The notes below the pieces were generated by a model, which was given only the letters and a program-made list of their open reading frames with translations, was not told the origin of the DNA and ran no database searches. Positions 1 through 7,467 of a DNA stretch of 64,000 nt are shown piece after piece. Every line of letters starts with the position of its first letter. Position 1 is the stretch's first letter. Both the position numbers and the translations under genes were made by a program. This DNA is from Mucilaginibacter straminoryzae (GTDB lineage Bacteria > Bacteroidota > Bacteroidia > Sphingobacteriales > Sphingobacteriaceae): the NCBI RefSeq assembly GCF_022953055.1, contig NZ_JALJEJ010000004.1, forward strand, positions 461,855 through 525,854, written 5' to 3'.

Positions 1-1179
1 ACCCAATTTAACCGCGATATTCCGTGGAGTTCTATTGATATGGATTTCATGAACCTGAACCAAAGCGCCCATGGCGACCGCGAATTCGGCTTTATGGTAT
101 CACGCATGCGTATGGAGCGCAAGGTAGTAGTAGGCCATTGGCAAGATACCGAAGTAGCTTCAGATGTGGATACCTGGGTACGTGCCGCCGCTGCATGGCA
201 CGACTGGCAGGGTGCAAAATTTGTTCGCTTTGGCGACAACATGCGCTATGTTGCCGTAACAGATGGTGATAAGGTGGAAGCCGAATTAAAATTTGGCTTT
301 TCGGTAAATACCCACGGCATCGGCGACCTGGTAGCGGTCATCAATGGTATCAGCGACAGCGAAATACAACAATTGCTCACTGAATATGAAGACAGCTATA
401 CCATGAATGCTGCCTTGCGCAAAGGTGGCGAGAAACACCAGTCTGTTTATGATGCAGCGCGTATAGAATTAGGTTTACAAGCATTCCTGAAAGACGGCGG
501 ATTTAAGGGCTTCAGCGATACGTTTGAAGACCTGCACGGCATGGTACAATTACCGGGCATCGCCGCACAACGCCTGATGGCGGCCGGTTACGGCTTTGCA
601 GGTGAAGGCGACTGGAAAACTGCTGCCCTGGTACGCGCCTGCAAAGTAATGGGTGCCGGCTTGCCGGGTGGTAACGCCTTTATGGAAGATTATACCTACC
701 ACTTCGACCCGAACAATTCTTTAGTATTAGGTTCGCACATGCTGGAAGTGGATGCTTCCCTGGCCAACGGTAAAGCTTCGCTTGAGGTACATCCTTTAGG
801 TATTGGTGGTAAAGCTGATCCTGCGCGCTTAGTATTCAACGTAGCAGGCGGACAAGCCTTAAACGCTTCTATTGTAGACATGGGTAACCGTTTCCGTTTA
901 CTGGTTAACGAAGTAGAAGCGGTAGAGCCGCAGAACGATCTGCCTAAATTGCCGGTAGCGCGCGTACTATGGAAACCGCTGCCAGATATGAAAACCGCCT
1001 GCGCTGCATGGATCTATGCAGGTGGGGCGCACCACACCGCTTATAGCCAAAACTTAACTTCTGCGCACATGGAAGATTTCGCTTCAATGGCAAATATAGA
1101 ATACGTTCGCATTGGTAAAGATACCCGCATCGACCAGTTACGTAACGAACTGCGCTGGAGCGACGTGTACTACAAATAA
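1..1179 (+). CDS. araA: L-arabinose isomerase, 5'-truncated by window edge
   Basis: Converts L-arabinose to L-ribulose in the cytoplasm, the first step of arabinose catabolism. The frame is open from base 1, so about 110 N-terminal residues lie outside the window; 392 of the usual ~500 residues are visible. The run [15 protein letters not shown] at 49-93 is a family signature. The metal ligands known for AraA can be placed: Glu in GEGDW (601-615), Glu in FMEDYTYHF (679-705), His in GSHMLE (near 733) and His in GGAHH (1021-1035). The ATG at 40 is internal, not a start. A good terminator follows, so this is the last gene of its transcript, whose other members are upstream of the window. Family assignment is very secure. 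Confidence 0.97.
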   Translation, partial: TQFNRDIPWSSIDMDFMNLNQSAHGDREFGFMVSRMRMERKVVVGHWQDTEVASDVDTWVRAAAAWHDWQGAKFVRFGDNMRYVAVTDGDKVEAELKFGFSVNTHGIGDLVAVINGISDSEIQQLLTEYEDSYTMNAALRKGGEKHQSVYDAARIELGLQAFLKDGGFKGFSDTFEDLHGMVQLPGIAAQRLMAAGYGFAGEGDWKTAALVRACKVMGAGLPGGNAFMEDYTYHFDPNNSLVLGSHMLEVDASLANGKASLEVHPLGIGGKADPARLVFNVAGGQALNASIVDMGNRFRLLVNEVEAVEPQNDLPKLPVARVLWKPLPDMKTACAAWIYAGGAHHTAYSQNLTSAHMEDFASMANIEYVRIGKDTRIDQLRNELRWSDVYYK

Positions 1180-1213
1180 TCGTTTTCCATTTTTACTTTA
1201 ATAAATTTAGTTT

Positions 1214-1246
1214 AAGGTCTGCTTTGAAAAAGGCGGACCTTTTTTA
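1214..1246 (+). terminator. Rho-independent terminator after araA
   Basis: A 9-bp stem (AAGGTCTGC paired with GCGGACCTT, one G-T pair) encloses a 10-base A-rich loop and runs directly into a T tract at 1240-1245. It starts 35 bases after the araA stop codon. Confidence 0.85.
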
Positions 1247-1524
1247 TTTCGCTTAATGTGTACAGATCGTATTTTAATGTCCTTTCGACGAACAGTGTTT
1301 GGAAAATGAAGTGGCTGGCGAAAACCACTTCGCCACGTCTGCCGCGTTCGCCACATTTACCCGGTCAGCCATAGGTTTTATAACTTTTATGTCAGGATTA
1401 GCGCCATTATTGTGACAGTAGCTTCATCTGTACCAATCAATACTAAATCCTGATAAAGCCTTGGTTAGGAAAATGTAGGGAGATAAAATTGAGGCAGAGA
1501 TACGATCAAATCTATTTAGGTAAG
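1247..1524. other. Non-coding stretch between araA and the S41 gene
   Basis: No convincing reading frame on either strand. The only structure seen is a short inverted repeat (GAAGTGG ... CCACTTC, about 1309-1333) followed by repeated CGCCAC words. It separates two convergent genes, and no U-rich terminator for the minus-strand gene stands out. Confidence 0.5.
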
Positions 1525-3003
1525 TTAATTTTTCAACCAATTTATTGCGGCATTTAACGTTGCATCAGCAACTTGATCTTTATGGTCAGAAACCTCTACA
1601 TCCGGGTGAATGTTAACTAAGTATTTCTTGTGGTTACGGTCAGCTACATAGCTGGTTGCAAGGTACAAATACGCACCTGTAGATAGTTTAAACCCCTGAT
1701 TAGCTGTAATGAATCCGGCAGTAGGCTGCCCAAAAAGCCTTACATTATGCTTACCTATAAAACATACCGTGGTCATCTCGCCGCTGCTCGCTGTTCCCGC
1801 TCCTGCCAGCACTGCAATTTTGTTCCCGGGCGTTTTAACCTGGTATGGCTCTTTTACTGTTACCCCTTTTATACCGTTAGCACCAGAACTGCCATTGTTA
1901 TAAAACCATGGATAACCCACGTCTGACTTTGTTTTAGGATCAATAAAATATCCCAAGGTCCCCTCACCAATGAGCGGCCCTAAACCGGCTATCATCGGGT
2001 ACATGTTACCGCCTGAATCTTTACGCAAGTCGACGATCCAGCCTTTTACATCCTGCTTTGTATCAAGTTCCCGGATAAGTGCTTGGATTTGTTCAGCAAA
2101 CCTAACGCTGGCGTTATTACTGGTTGATTCAAAGCCCGGCACCGACAGATAAGCTATTCCTCCCTCCAGCAATTTGGAGTATGGCTGTTGCTGAACTGAA
2201 TTACCAGAGGCATACTTTTGCGCATTTATCTTACTTTGAAAGAAAGAATGCTTGTCTCCTGCTTTTCTTAGTTTACCTATCACATAGTCAGCAATGATTG
2301 GTGCATCATCAAGTGATGATACATTTTTAGACAGTTCCGCCATTTCCTTATCCACACTGCTCCAATCAACGGAATCCGCGTATAAAGCATTCTGCTTTAC
2401 AATGTTGATAACCTCTTTACCAAACTTTAAAAGCTGGTCATTTGATCTGGCATTCGCTACTGGCGAAAACTCCTCTATGGCAAAATCGTCAAACCATGCA
2501 AAACCGCTACCCATTAAAAAACCACCTAATAACAAGCGTTTGGCATCAGCAGCTATTGTTAACTTAAGGGTAAGCTTTTTCCAGTCGTTATTTCCCGTTA
2601 GTTCCGCATTTTGCATCTGCGAGTTCTGGAAGCTGATGATTTTGTTGTTCTTATCCCATACCTGGCACCACAACTGTACATTCCCATTTAAGTCACTGGT
2701 TTTCACGTAGCAGGTAACAGCTATTTCTTTAAGATGATCTGCCTGAATATTAGTTATCTCAGAGAAAGAAAAATACGCTGATGCCGGTAAAGTAGATGCT
2801 CCCCGAATGTAAAATGACTTACCGCCCGAGTGCTTTTGTTCGGCAGTTAAACTGGTAGTATAGCCTTCTGTTTCTTTACTATTCCACGCCTGCGGCATCA
2901 ATTTAAGTGTGTCTCTGCCTAGCTCAAACCCTGGATTAATAATTTGGCAATAAGTGTTGAGGGCGAAAAAACAATATGCAAGCAATGCAAACAATGTTTT
3001 CAT
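1525..3003 (-). CDS. Exported S41-family peptidase-like protein
   Basis: A 492-residue protein with an N-terminal signal peptide (about 20 residues). Residues ~25-180 look like a carbohydrate-binding-type beta-sandwich (FYIRG, GGFLMGSGFAWFDDF), followed by an S41 (tail-specific protease-like) domain to the C terminus. The nucleophile motif is TASSGEM at ~404-410, with Ser406 aligning to the catalytic Ser of Tsp/CtpA. The Lys that completes the classical Ser-Lys dyad, 25 residues downstream, is replaced: the equivalent stretch reads GQPTAGF. Such a pattern is seen in tricorn/IRBP-like S41 members, so catalysis may use another residue or be absent. There is no PDZ domain. The gene is divergent from the glxA-like gene. 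Confidence 0.85.
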   Translation of the reverse strand: MKTLFALLAYCFFALNTYCQIINPGFELGRDTLKLMPQAWNSKETEGYTTSLTAEQKHSGGKSFYIRGASTLPASAYFSFSEITNIQADHLKEIAVTCYVKTSDLNGNVQLWCQVWDKNNKIISFQNSQMQNAELTGNNDWKKLTLKLTIAADAKRLLLGGFLMGSGFAWFDDFAIEEFSPVANARSNDQLLKFGKEVINIVKQNALYADSVDWSSVDKEMAELSKNVSSLDDAPIIADYVIGKLRKAGDKHSFFQSKINAQKYASGNSVQQQPYSKLLEGGIAYLSVPGFESTSNNASVRFAEQIQALIRELDTKQDVKGWIVDLRKDSGGNMYPMIAGLGPLIGEGTLGYFIDPKTKSDVGYPWFYNNGSSGANGIKGVTVKEPYQVKTPGNKIAVLAGAGTASSGEMTTVCFIGKHNVRLFGQPTAGFITANQGFKLSTGAYLYLATSYVADRNHKKYLVNIHPDVEVSDHKDQVADATLNAAINWLKN

Positions 3004-3131
3004 GATAGGAAGGTTGTTTTAAAAATGACGAAGTAATTTAGAAGTTAAAACAGCTATATCCAAGTATTATTGTCTGTGATAGCTTTTGTTTGTTTTAGCA
3101 TTAGAAAGGTGTCATGATAAATAGCTGTGAA

Positions 3132-3162
3132 TTGATGGTGTTAAAAGATCGGTGTAAATTTG
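3132..3162 (+). promoter_or_regulatory. Bacteroidota-type promoter of the GlxA-like gene
   Basis: TTG at 3132-3134, 20 bases, then TAAATTTG at 3155-3162 matches the -33/-7 consensus (TTG-N19-21-TAnnTTTG) of the Bacteroidota housekeeping sigma factor. The start codon is only four bases after the -7 box, so transcription should begin at or next to the ATG (leaderless mRNA). Confidence 0.65.
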
Positions 3163-3166
3163 AGCA

Positions 3167-4126
3167 ATGGATAAAGCGCCCTTAAAAGTAGCCTTTATAG
3201 TGCCCCCTAAAGTGCATCTGCTGGATATTACCGGTCCGGCTCACGTATTCTATGAGGCAAAAGACGAAGGCGCGCCGCTGGAACTGATCTTTAGTAACAT
3301 CATAAAAGGACAGCATGAGGCCGAAAGCAGCAGTATGCTGGCATTCTATAAGCTTGTCGATTTCTCTGGGATCAACCTTGGAAAAGGCGACCTGGTGTTT
3401 ATCCCCGGCATTGAATCTTCGTTACTATTAAGCCGGGAGTTTTTGGATGCCTGCAAACCCTTTCAGCAATGGCTAAGGGAACAATATCAACGTGGCGCCG
3501 TATTATGCTCGGTTTGTACAGGCGCCTTTTTGCTGGCAGATGCCGGGCTGTTAGACGGCAAACAATGTACCAGCCACTGGAAATACCTTGACGAGATACA
3601 TAAACGATACCCGAAACTGAAAGTATTGGATAACAGACTTTTTGTATCCGATAGCGATATCTATACCAGTGCAGGTGTTACTTCGGGTATCGACCTTGCG
3701 CTGCATATCCTCGAAAAGAAACTCGGCTCCTACTTTGCTGCCAAAATAGCTAAGGAAGTAGTGGTTTATCATCGCCGCTCTGAAAAAGATCCGCAGTTAG
3801 ACGCATTTATGCTTTACCGTAACCATCTTGACCATCGCATACACGCGGTACAGGATATGTTGGCACAAAACCTGTCGGACCAAACGGCTATAGAGGTGCT
3901 GGCAGAAAAGGTTTGCATGAGCCCAAGAAATCTGACGCGACTTTTTAAGAAAACCACTCAAATTACTATCGGCAGTTATATCGCGCAATTACGGATCAGC
4001 CACGCCGTAAAATTACTGAATGAGGGTTACACCCTGCAGGCCGCTGCTGATAGTTGCGGACTGAAAAGCACGGCCCATCTACGCAGGATGATCGCTAAAA
4101 GCAGTACCGCAGCAATGTCCGGATAG
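3167..4126 (+). CDS. GlxA-family transcriptional regulator (DJ-1/PfpI + AraC HTH)
   Basis: A 319-residue fusion of an N-terminal DJ-1/PfpI (class I glutamine amidotransferase-like) sensor domain (about 6-185) and a C-terminal AraC-type helix-turn-helix domain (about 215-315). The nucleophile-elbow Cys is Cys117 in SVCTGAF. The HTH part has the typical MSPRNLTRLFKK second helix-turn-helix segment. It is a cytoplasmic DNA-binding regulator; the ligand is unknown. It lies 65 bases upstream of a second DJ-1 protein, which it may regulate; that link is inference from position only. Family assignment is strong. Confidence 0.93.
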   Translation: MDKAPLKVAFIVPPKVHLLDITGPAHVFYEAKDEGAPLELIFSNIIKGQHEAESSSMLAFYKLVDFSGINLGKGDLVFIPGIESSLLLSREFLDACKPFQQWLREQYQRGAVLCSVCTGAFLLADAGLLDGKQCTSHWKYLDEIHKRYPKLKVLDNRLFVSDSDIYTSAGVTSGIDLALHILEKKLGSYFAAKIAKEVVVYHRRSEKDPQLDAFMLYRNHLDHRIHAVQDMLAQNLSDQTAIEVLAEKVCMSPRNLTRLFKKTTQITIGSYIAQLRISHAVKLLNEGYTLQAAADSCGLKSTAHLRRMIAKSSTAAMSG

Positions 4127-4191
4127 TGCAGGTAATTGTCCTGATCAGGTGATAAAGCCTTGATATTTTTGGATTAATTATTTAATCCAAT

Positions 4192-4989
4192 ATGAAAAAT
4201 TTTATTTTTTTTACTACCATTCTCGCGCTGTTGCTGACTACATCGGTTAACGCGATGATGAAGAAAACCGGCTACTATTGCATGCCCTGCGGTAACGACT
4301 GCGACACCATAGCCTACAGTGGGCCCGGCACCTGCCCACATTGTGGCATGAAGTTATACACGCAGCCGGAGATAGAAAACCTAAAACGCAATCAGCAAAA
4401 ACAGATTAAAGTTGCCTTTTACCTGCAGCAAGGGGTAGAAGTGCTTGATTTTGCCGGCCCGATGGAAGTGTTTACTGCCGCTGGCTTTGAAGTATTCACG
4501 GTTTCTAAAACAAAAGACCCGGTATTGTCGCAGGGAGTGCTTAAAATTATCCCCGACTATGACATTAAGGACGCCCCCGAAGCAGATATCCTGGCTTTTT
4601 TCGGGGGTGGCTCTAACAACATTACCGATGATAACGAAGTGATGCAGTGGATAAAAGGCTATAAACGTCCGCAATATTATTTTTCTGTTTGTACCGGTGC
4701 CTTTGCCCTCGGCAAAGCCGGCCTTCTCGATGGCCTGACTGCAACTACCTTTCACATGAGCATTGGTTCATTGCGCAAAGCCTGCCCTAACACCAAAGTA
4801 CTCTCCGACGTACGTTTTGTAGACAACGGCAAAATAATGACCACCGCGGGTATCTCAGCCGGGATAGACGGTGCGCTCCATCTTGTTGCCAAAATAAAAG
4901 GCATGTCCGCTGCAAAAAACGTTACCACTTACATGGAATATGACAAGTGGGTACCAGAACAAGGGCTGATCGTTGATAAAGCTAAATAA
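4192..4989 (+). CDS. Exported DJ-1/PfpI protein with heavy-metal-binding module
   Basis: A 265-residue protein. Residues 1-21 are a signal peptide. Residues ~27-56 form a compact Cys-rich module (CMPC, C37, CPHCGM) resembling the heavy-metal-binding domain found in copper efflux proteins. Residues ~72-255 are a DJ-1/PfpI domain with nucleophile Cys167 in SVCTGAF and the acidic elbow partner near Glu83 in GVEVLDFAGP. The predicted location is periplasmic, or lipid-free exported. It resembles the sensor half of the preceding GlxA-like regulator, suggesting duplication or a functional pair. Enzymatic activity is unknown. Confidence 0.85.
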   Translation: MKNFIFFTTILALLLTTSVNAMMKKTGYYCMPCGNDCDTIAYSGPGTCPHCGMKLYTQPEIENLKRNQQKQIKVAFYLQQGVEVLDFAGPMEVFTAAGFEVFTVSKTKDPVLSQGVLKIIPDYDIKDAPEADILAFFGGGSNNITDDNEVMQWIKGYKRPQYYFSVCTGAFALGKAGLLDGLTATTFHMSIGSLRKACPNTKVLSDVRFVDNGKIMTTAGISAGIDGALHLVAKIKGMSAAKNVTTYMEYDKWVPEQGLIVDKAK

Positions 4990-5336
4990 CGGTTAGTACC
5001 GCAGTTAAGCTAATAGTACCATTATCTTGTTATTCTCTGAAGGAAACAGGGTAATGGTTTATTCTGTATTCGCCTGTTTTTAAAATTTGCGTTAAATCTC
5101 CGTCCTCGCTTTAACCATACTCTACTGCTGAAATAGGTTTTTCAAAAGATATCTTTAAGCTCGCTTCTATTTCCCGCGAAGGTTTGCATTGAATAAACAT
5201 CAGGCTTTAAGCGATATCGTACAATTTCGCAGTGCGCGGTTTAACGCTGAACAACACCCTTTTCATCTCCTGGAAATATTCTGGCTAAGTCCTCAAATTC
5301 AGCTTTTTTTGCAATCGGACGAAAACCCCTAAAAAC

Positions 5337-5370
5337 AGTAAAGCCTCCTGATGGGCAGGAGGCCTTTACT
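5337..5370 (+). promoter_or_regulatory. Long GC-rich hairpin before a 37-codon ORF
   Basis: AGTAAAGCCTCCTG pairs with CAGGAGG(C)CTTTACT: 14 bp with one bulged C and a five-base loop. No T tract follows, so it is not a standard terminator. It ends 21 bases before the ATG at 5392 and could be an RNA regulatory element or the 5' end of a small RNA. Function unknown. Confidence 0.5.
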
Positions 5371-5391
5371 AACCAATTATAAACCTAAATT

Positions 5392-5505
5392 ATGAGAAGA
5401 CTTTTTTATCAATTATTATGGTGTAAAATTAACACTTACTTTTTACACCAACAAATTTTTTTAATTTTTTTATCAAAGAATCTCGATTTCCCTTATCAAT
5501 ATTGA
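5392..5505 (+). CDS. Possible 37-residue peptide or decayed leader ORF
   Basis: ATG to TGA, 37 codons: basic N-terminus (MRRLFYQLLW), then a very hydrophobic middle (IFLIFL). It is preceded by an A-rich AAACCTAAAT leader typical of translated Bacteroidota genes. A perfect 10-bp hairpin plus T tract lies inside the frame. It may be a leader peptide, a small membrane peptide, or the remaining 5' end of a lost gene with an export signal. No homologue recognised; low confidence that it is translated. Confidence 0.3.
   Translation: MRRLFYQLLWCKINTYFLHQQIFLIFLSKNLDFPYQY
5419..5470 (+). terminator. Hairpin plus T tracts inside the 37-codon ORF
   Basis: TGGTGTAAAA (5419-5428) and TTTTACACCA (5441-5450) are perfect 10-bp complements with a 12-base loop. 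They are followed after ACAAA by T-rich runs at 5456-5470. It is consistent with a terminator or attenuator acting within the short reading frame. Confidence 0.5.
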
Positions 5506-5632
5506 AAACCTACGACAAATATATTATTAGTTTATCAATAATTGTATCAACTACATGTAAAAATAACTGTTACAAAACAATTCTTTAACATTCTGCCAAT
5601 CATATACAACGGTTATCATTTATTATTGCAGC

Positions 5633-6847
5633 ATGAAAAACAATCACCAGGGAAACTATGAGCAGCAGCTTACGCCGCTCACCCTCTGGGTAATGACGAT
5701 CACCACCTGCCTGGTAGTTGCAAACATCTATTACAACCAGCCTTTGCTGAATGATATCGCGCAGGATTTTAAGGTAAGTACGGCCAAAGCCGGCCAGGTA
5801 TCTATGTACACGCAGATGGGTTATGCCGCGGGATTATTATTTATTGTCCCTTTGGCGGATATGCTGCAACGTAAAAAACTGATGCTGATCGATTTTGCGT
5901 TGATCATCGCCTCGCTGCTGGCCATCGGCTTTTCCAAAAACATCATTTTACTTTATGCCGCCAGTTTTCTGGTAGGGCTATCTTCGGTAATCCCTCAATT
6001 ATTGATCCCGATGGTTGCACATCTGGCTAAACCGTCCGAACGGGGCAAAAAGATTGGATTTGTACAAAGTGGTCTGCTCATTGGCATACTGCTGTCAAGG
6101 ACGATTAGCGGCTTCGCCGGTGCACATTTTGGCTGGCGCTCTATCTTTTATATAGCCGCAGGCCTGATGGTGGTACTCTGGTTCTTAGTCTACAGGCTAC
6201 TGCCAGAGATAGAGCCATCGTACCACGGTAAATACGGCAGCCTGATGAAATCATTGATAGACATATTTAAAGAAGAACCAAAGCTAAGGCTTGCGGCTTT
6301 TAGAGGGGCGCTATGCTTTGCGGCCTTCAGCGCCTTCTGGTCTACATTGATCTTTCTGCTACGGCTGCCCCAATTTAACGAGGGGAGCGATGTAGCGGGG
6401 CTGTTCGGCCTTGTTGGCGCATTTGGCGCTATCGCTGTAGGGTTTATGGGCCGGTTGAGCGATAAAATGGACGCCTATAAACTTTCTACCTTTACTATTT
6501 TACTATTAGTGATCTCTTTTATCGTCTTCTTTTTCTCGGGAAGCAGTTTCATTGGGTTGGTCATCGGGGTTATCCTGATGGATATGGGCGTACAGGCTAC
6601 GCACATCTCTAACCAGACGATTATCTTCTCATTAAACCCGGCAGCCCGCAATCGGATCAATACCGTATACATGGTGTCCTATTTTGTCGGCGGCTCGCTG
6701 GGCACACTGGTGGCCACCCAGCTATGGGGCAGCTACGGCTGGAACGGGGTGTGCGCTATTGGTACAATTCTGTCTGTTATCGTACTGATTGTACAATTGC
6801 TTAATCATAAAAACATGACCGTAAGTAATAAAACTGTACAGCAATAG
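5633..6847 (+). CDS. MFS transporter
   Basis: A 404-residue integral membrane protein with about 12 hydrophobic helices. It opens with the conserved VVANIYYNQPLL stretch in helix 1, and the loop 2-3 motif appears as PLADMLQRKKLM. It resembles the drug:proton antiporter-like or sugar-efflux-like MFS subgroup (YgaY/NepI-like), moving small molecules across the inner membrane with the proton gradient. The substrate cannot be told from the sequence. A -7-like TATTATTG lies just before the ATG. A terminator follows. It appears monocistronic. Confidence 0.9.
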   Translation: MKNNHQGNYEQQLTPLTLWVMTITTCLVVANIYYNQPLLNDIAQDFKVSTAKAGQVSMYTQMGYAAGLLFIVPLADMLQRKKLMLIDFALIIASLLAIGFSKNIILLYAASFLVGLSSVIPQLLIPMVAHLAKPSERGKKIGFVQSGLLIGILLSRTISGFAGAHFGWRSIFYIAAGLMVVLWFLVYRLLPEIEPSYHGKYGSLMKSLIDIFKEEPKLRLAAFRGALCFAAFSAFWSTLIFLLRLPQFNEGSDVAGLFGLVGAFGAIAVGFMGRLSDKMDAYKLSTFTILLLVISFIVFFFSGSSFIGLVIGVILMDMGVQATHISNQTIIFSLNPAARNRINTVYMVSYFVGGSLGTLVATQLWGSYGWNGVCAIGTILSVIVLIVQLLNHKNMTVSNKTVQQ

Positions 6848-6896
6848 TTACCTTATCCAGACAATTATCGAATTTTTTAAAAATATTTCATCTCTT

Positions 6897-6940
6897 AAAA
6901 ACTCGCTTTTTAACACCAAGAAGCGGGTTTTTTATTTTTT
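6897..6940 (+). terminator. Rho-independent terminator after the MFS gene
   Basis: AAACTCGCTT (6899-6908) pairs with AAGCGGGTTT (6921-6930), with one G-T pair, followed by TTTATTTTTT. Confidence 0.85.
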
Positions 6941-7021
6941 GAGGTCTTCTATTATCGACTTTTTTTACACTGTACTGAAGTTTGGCATTGTATTGGGACA
7001 ACTCTAATCAAATACGCTGTT

Positions 7022-7207
7022 ATGATAACTGAAAAAGGAAACGGAAACAACGAGGAGCAAGAGTGGGAAAACCCGCTTGACCCCGAAGCGCCCGCAGACA
7101 GCAGAGATAAAGAACAAGTTGAAAGACAATACCAGGAGGCAAAACGCCGTAAAGAGAATCTGACAGAAACAGACCACCTGGATCACCCAAAAAAGGAAAG
7201 TAAATAA
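7022..7207 (+). CDS. Small acidic hydrophilic protein, unknown function
   Basis: A 61-residue protein made almost entirely of charged and polar residues (E, K, D, N, Q), with ENPLDPEAPADSRDKEQ in the middle. It is probably disordered or alpha-helical, with no membrane segment. The frame is well supported by the clean start (ATG), its position downstream of a terminator, and the tightly following second small gene. It resembles small conserved hypothetical proteins of Sphingobacteriaceae in style; I cannot name a family. The opposite strand also has open frames here, but they read through low-complexity complements. Confidence 0.6.
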   Translation: MITEKGNGNNEEQEWENPLDPEAPADSRDKEQVERQYQEAKRRKENLTETDHLDHPKKESK

Positions 7208-7233
7208 GTTTTTGACCTAAAAGAATTACAGTT

Positions 7234-7398
7234 ATGAAAACTCCAAGCAAAACCTCAGTAACCAAATTGATCAATCGTTTCGACAACGAATTAATGAACC
7301 TGTTGATGGAAGATCTGAAAGCAGTGAAATCTGCTAAAAATCAACTGATGGAGAAAATCGCGAATAGCGTAGCAAACACTCAATTATCTGCTGCATAG
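7234..7398 (+). CDS. 54-residue helical protein, unknown function
   Basis: ATG to TAG, 54 codons. The product is basic at the N terminus (MKTPSKTSVTKLINRF), then has a regular heptad-like pattern of Leu/Met/Ile with Lys/Asp/Glu, suggesting a single amphipathic helix or short coiled coil. A terminator starts 34 bases after the stop. It lies 26 bases after the 61-residue gene, so the two are probably co-transcribed. No family recognised. Confidence 0.6.
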   Translation: MKTPSKTSVTKLINRFDNELMNLLMEDLKAVKSAKNQLMEKIANSVANTQLSAA

Positions 7399-7431
7399 CA
7401 GTCAACATATATCATCTACACCTATGAAACC

Positions 7432-7467
7432 ATAGCGCTTTGTAAATTACAGAGCGCTATTTTTTTG
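7432..7467 (+). terminator. Terminator of the small-gene pair, overlapping the lpxB 3' end
   Basis: ATAGCGCTTTGTAA and TTACAGAGCGCTAT form a near-perfect 14-bp stem, followed by seven T on the plus strand. The right arm contains the last codons and stop of lpxB on the minus strand. Confidence 0.85.

Larger units (their letters stand above)
4990..5632. other. 643-bp region without a recognised gene
   Basis: It holds two strong hairpins (5337-5370 and 5419-5450) around a 37-codon frame, listed separately. On the plus strand 5159-5332 is open but has no ATG and no recognisable homology. On the minus strand a 29-codon ATG frame near 5190-5110 also has protein-like composition. Both may be remnants of decayed genes; I cannot identify them. 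The last ~100 bases are AT-rich and probably contain the promoter of the MFS gene. Confidence 0.5.

Noticed and set aside
2294..2710. 138-codon plus-strand frame opposite the S41 gene
   Set aside because: Antisense shadow of a supported gene, no start context or recognisable domain.
5159..5332. Open frame of 57 codons in the 5 kb gap
   Set aside because: No ATG and no recognisable homology; kept only as a possible gene remnant.
5337..5370. Riboswitch before the MFS gene
   Set aside because: Only one simple hairpin is seen and no known riboswitch core; described as an unexplained hairpin.
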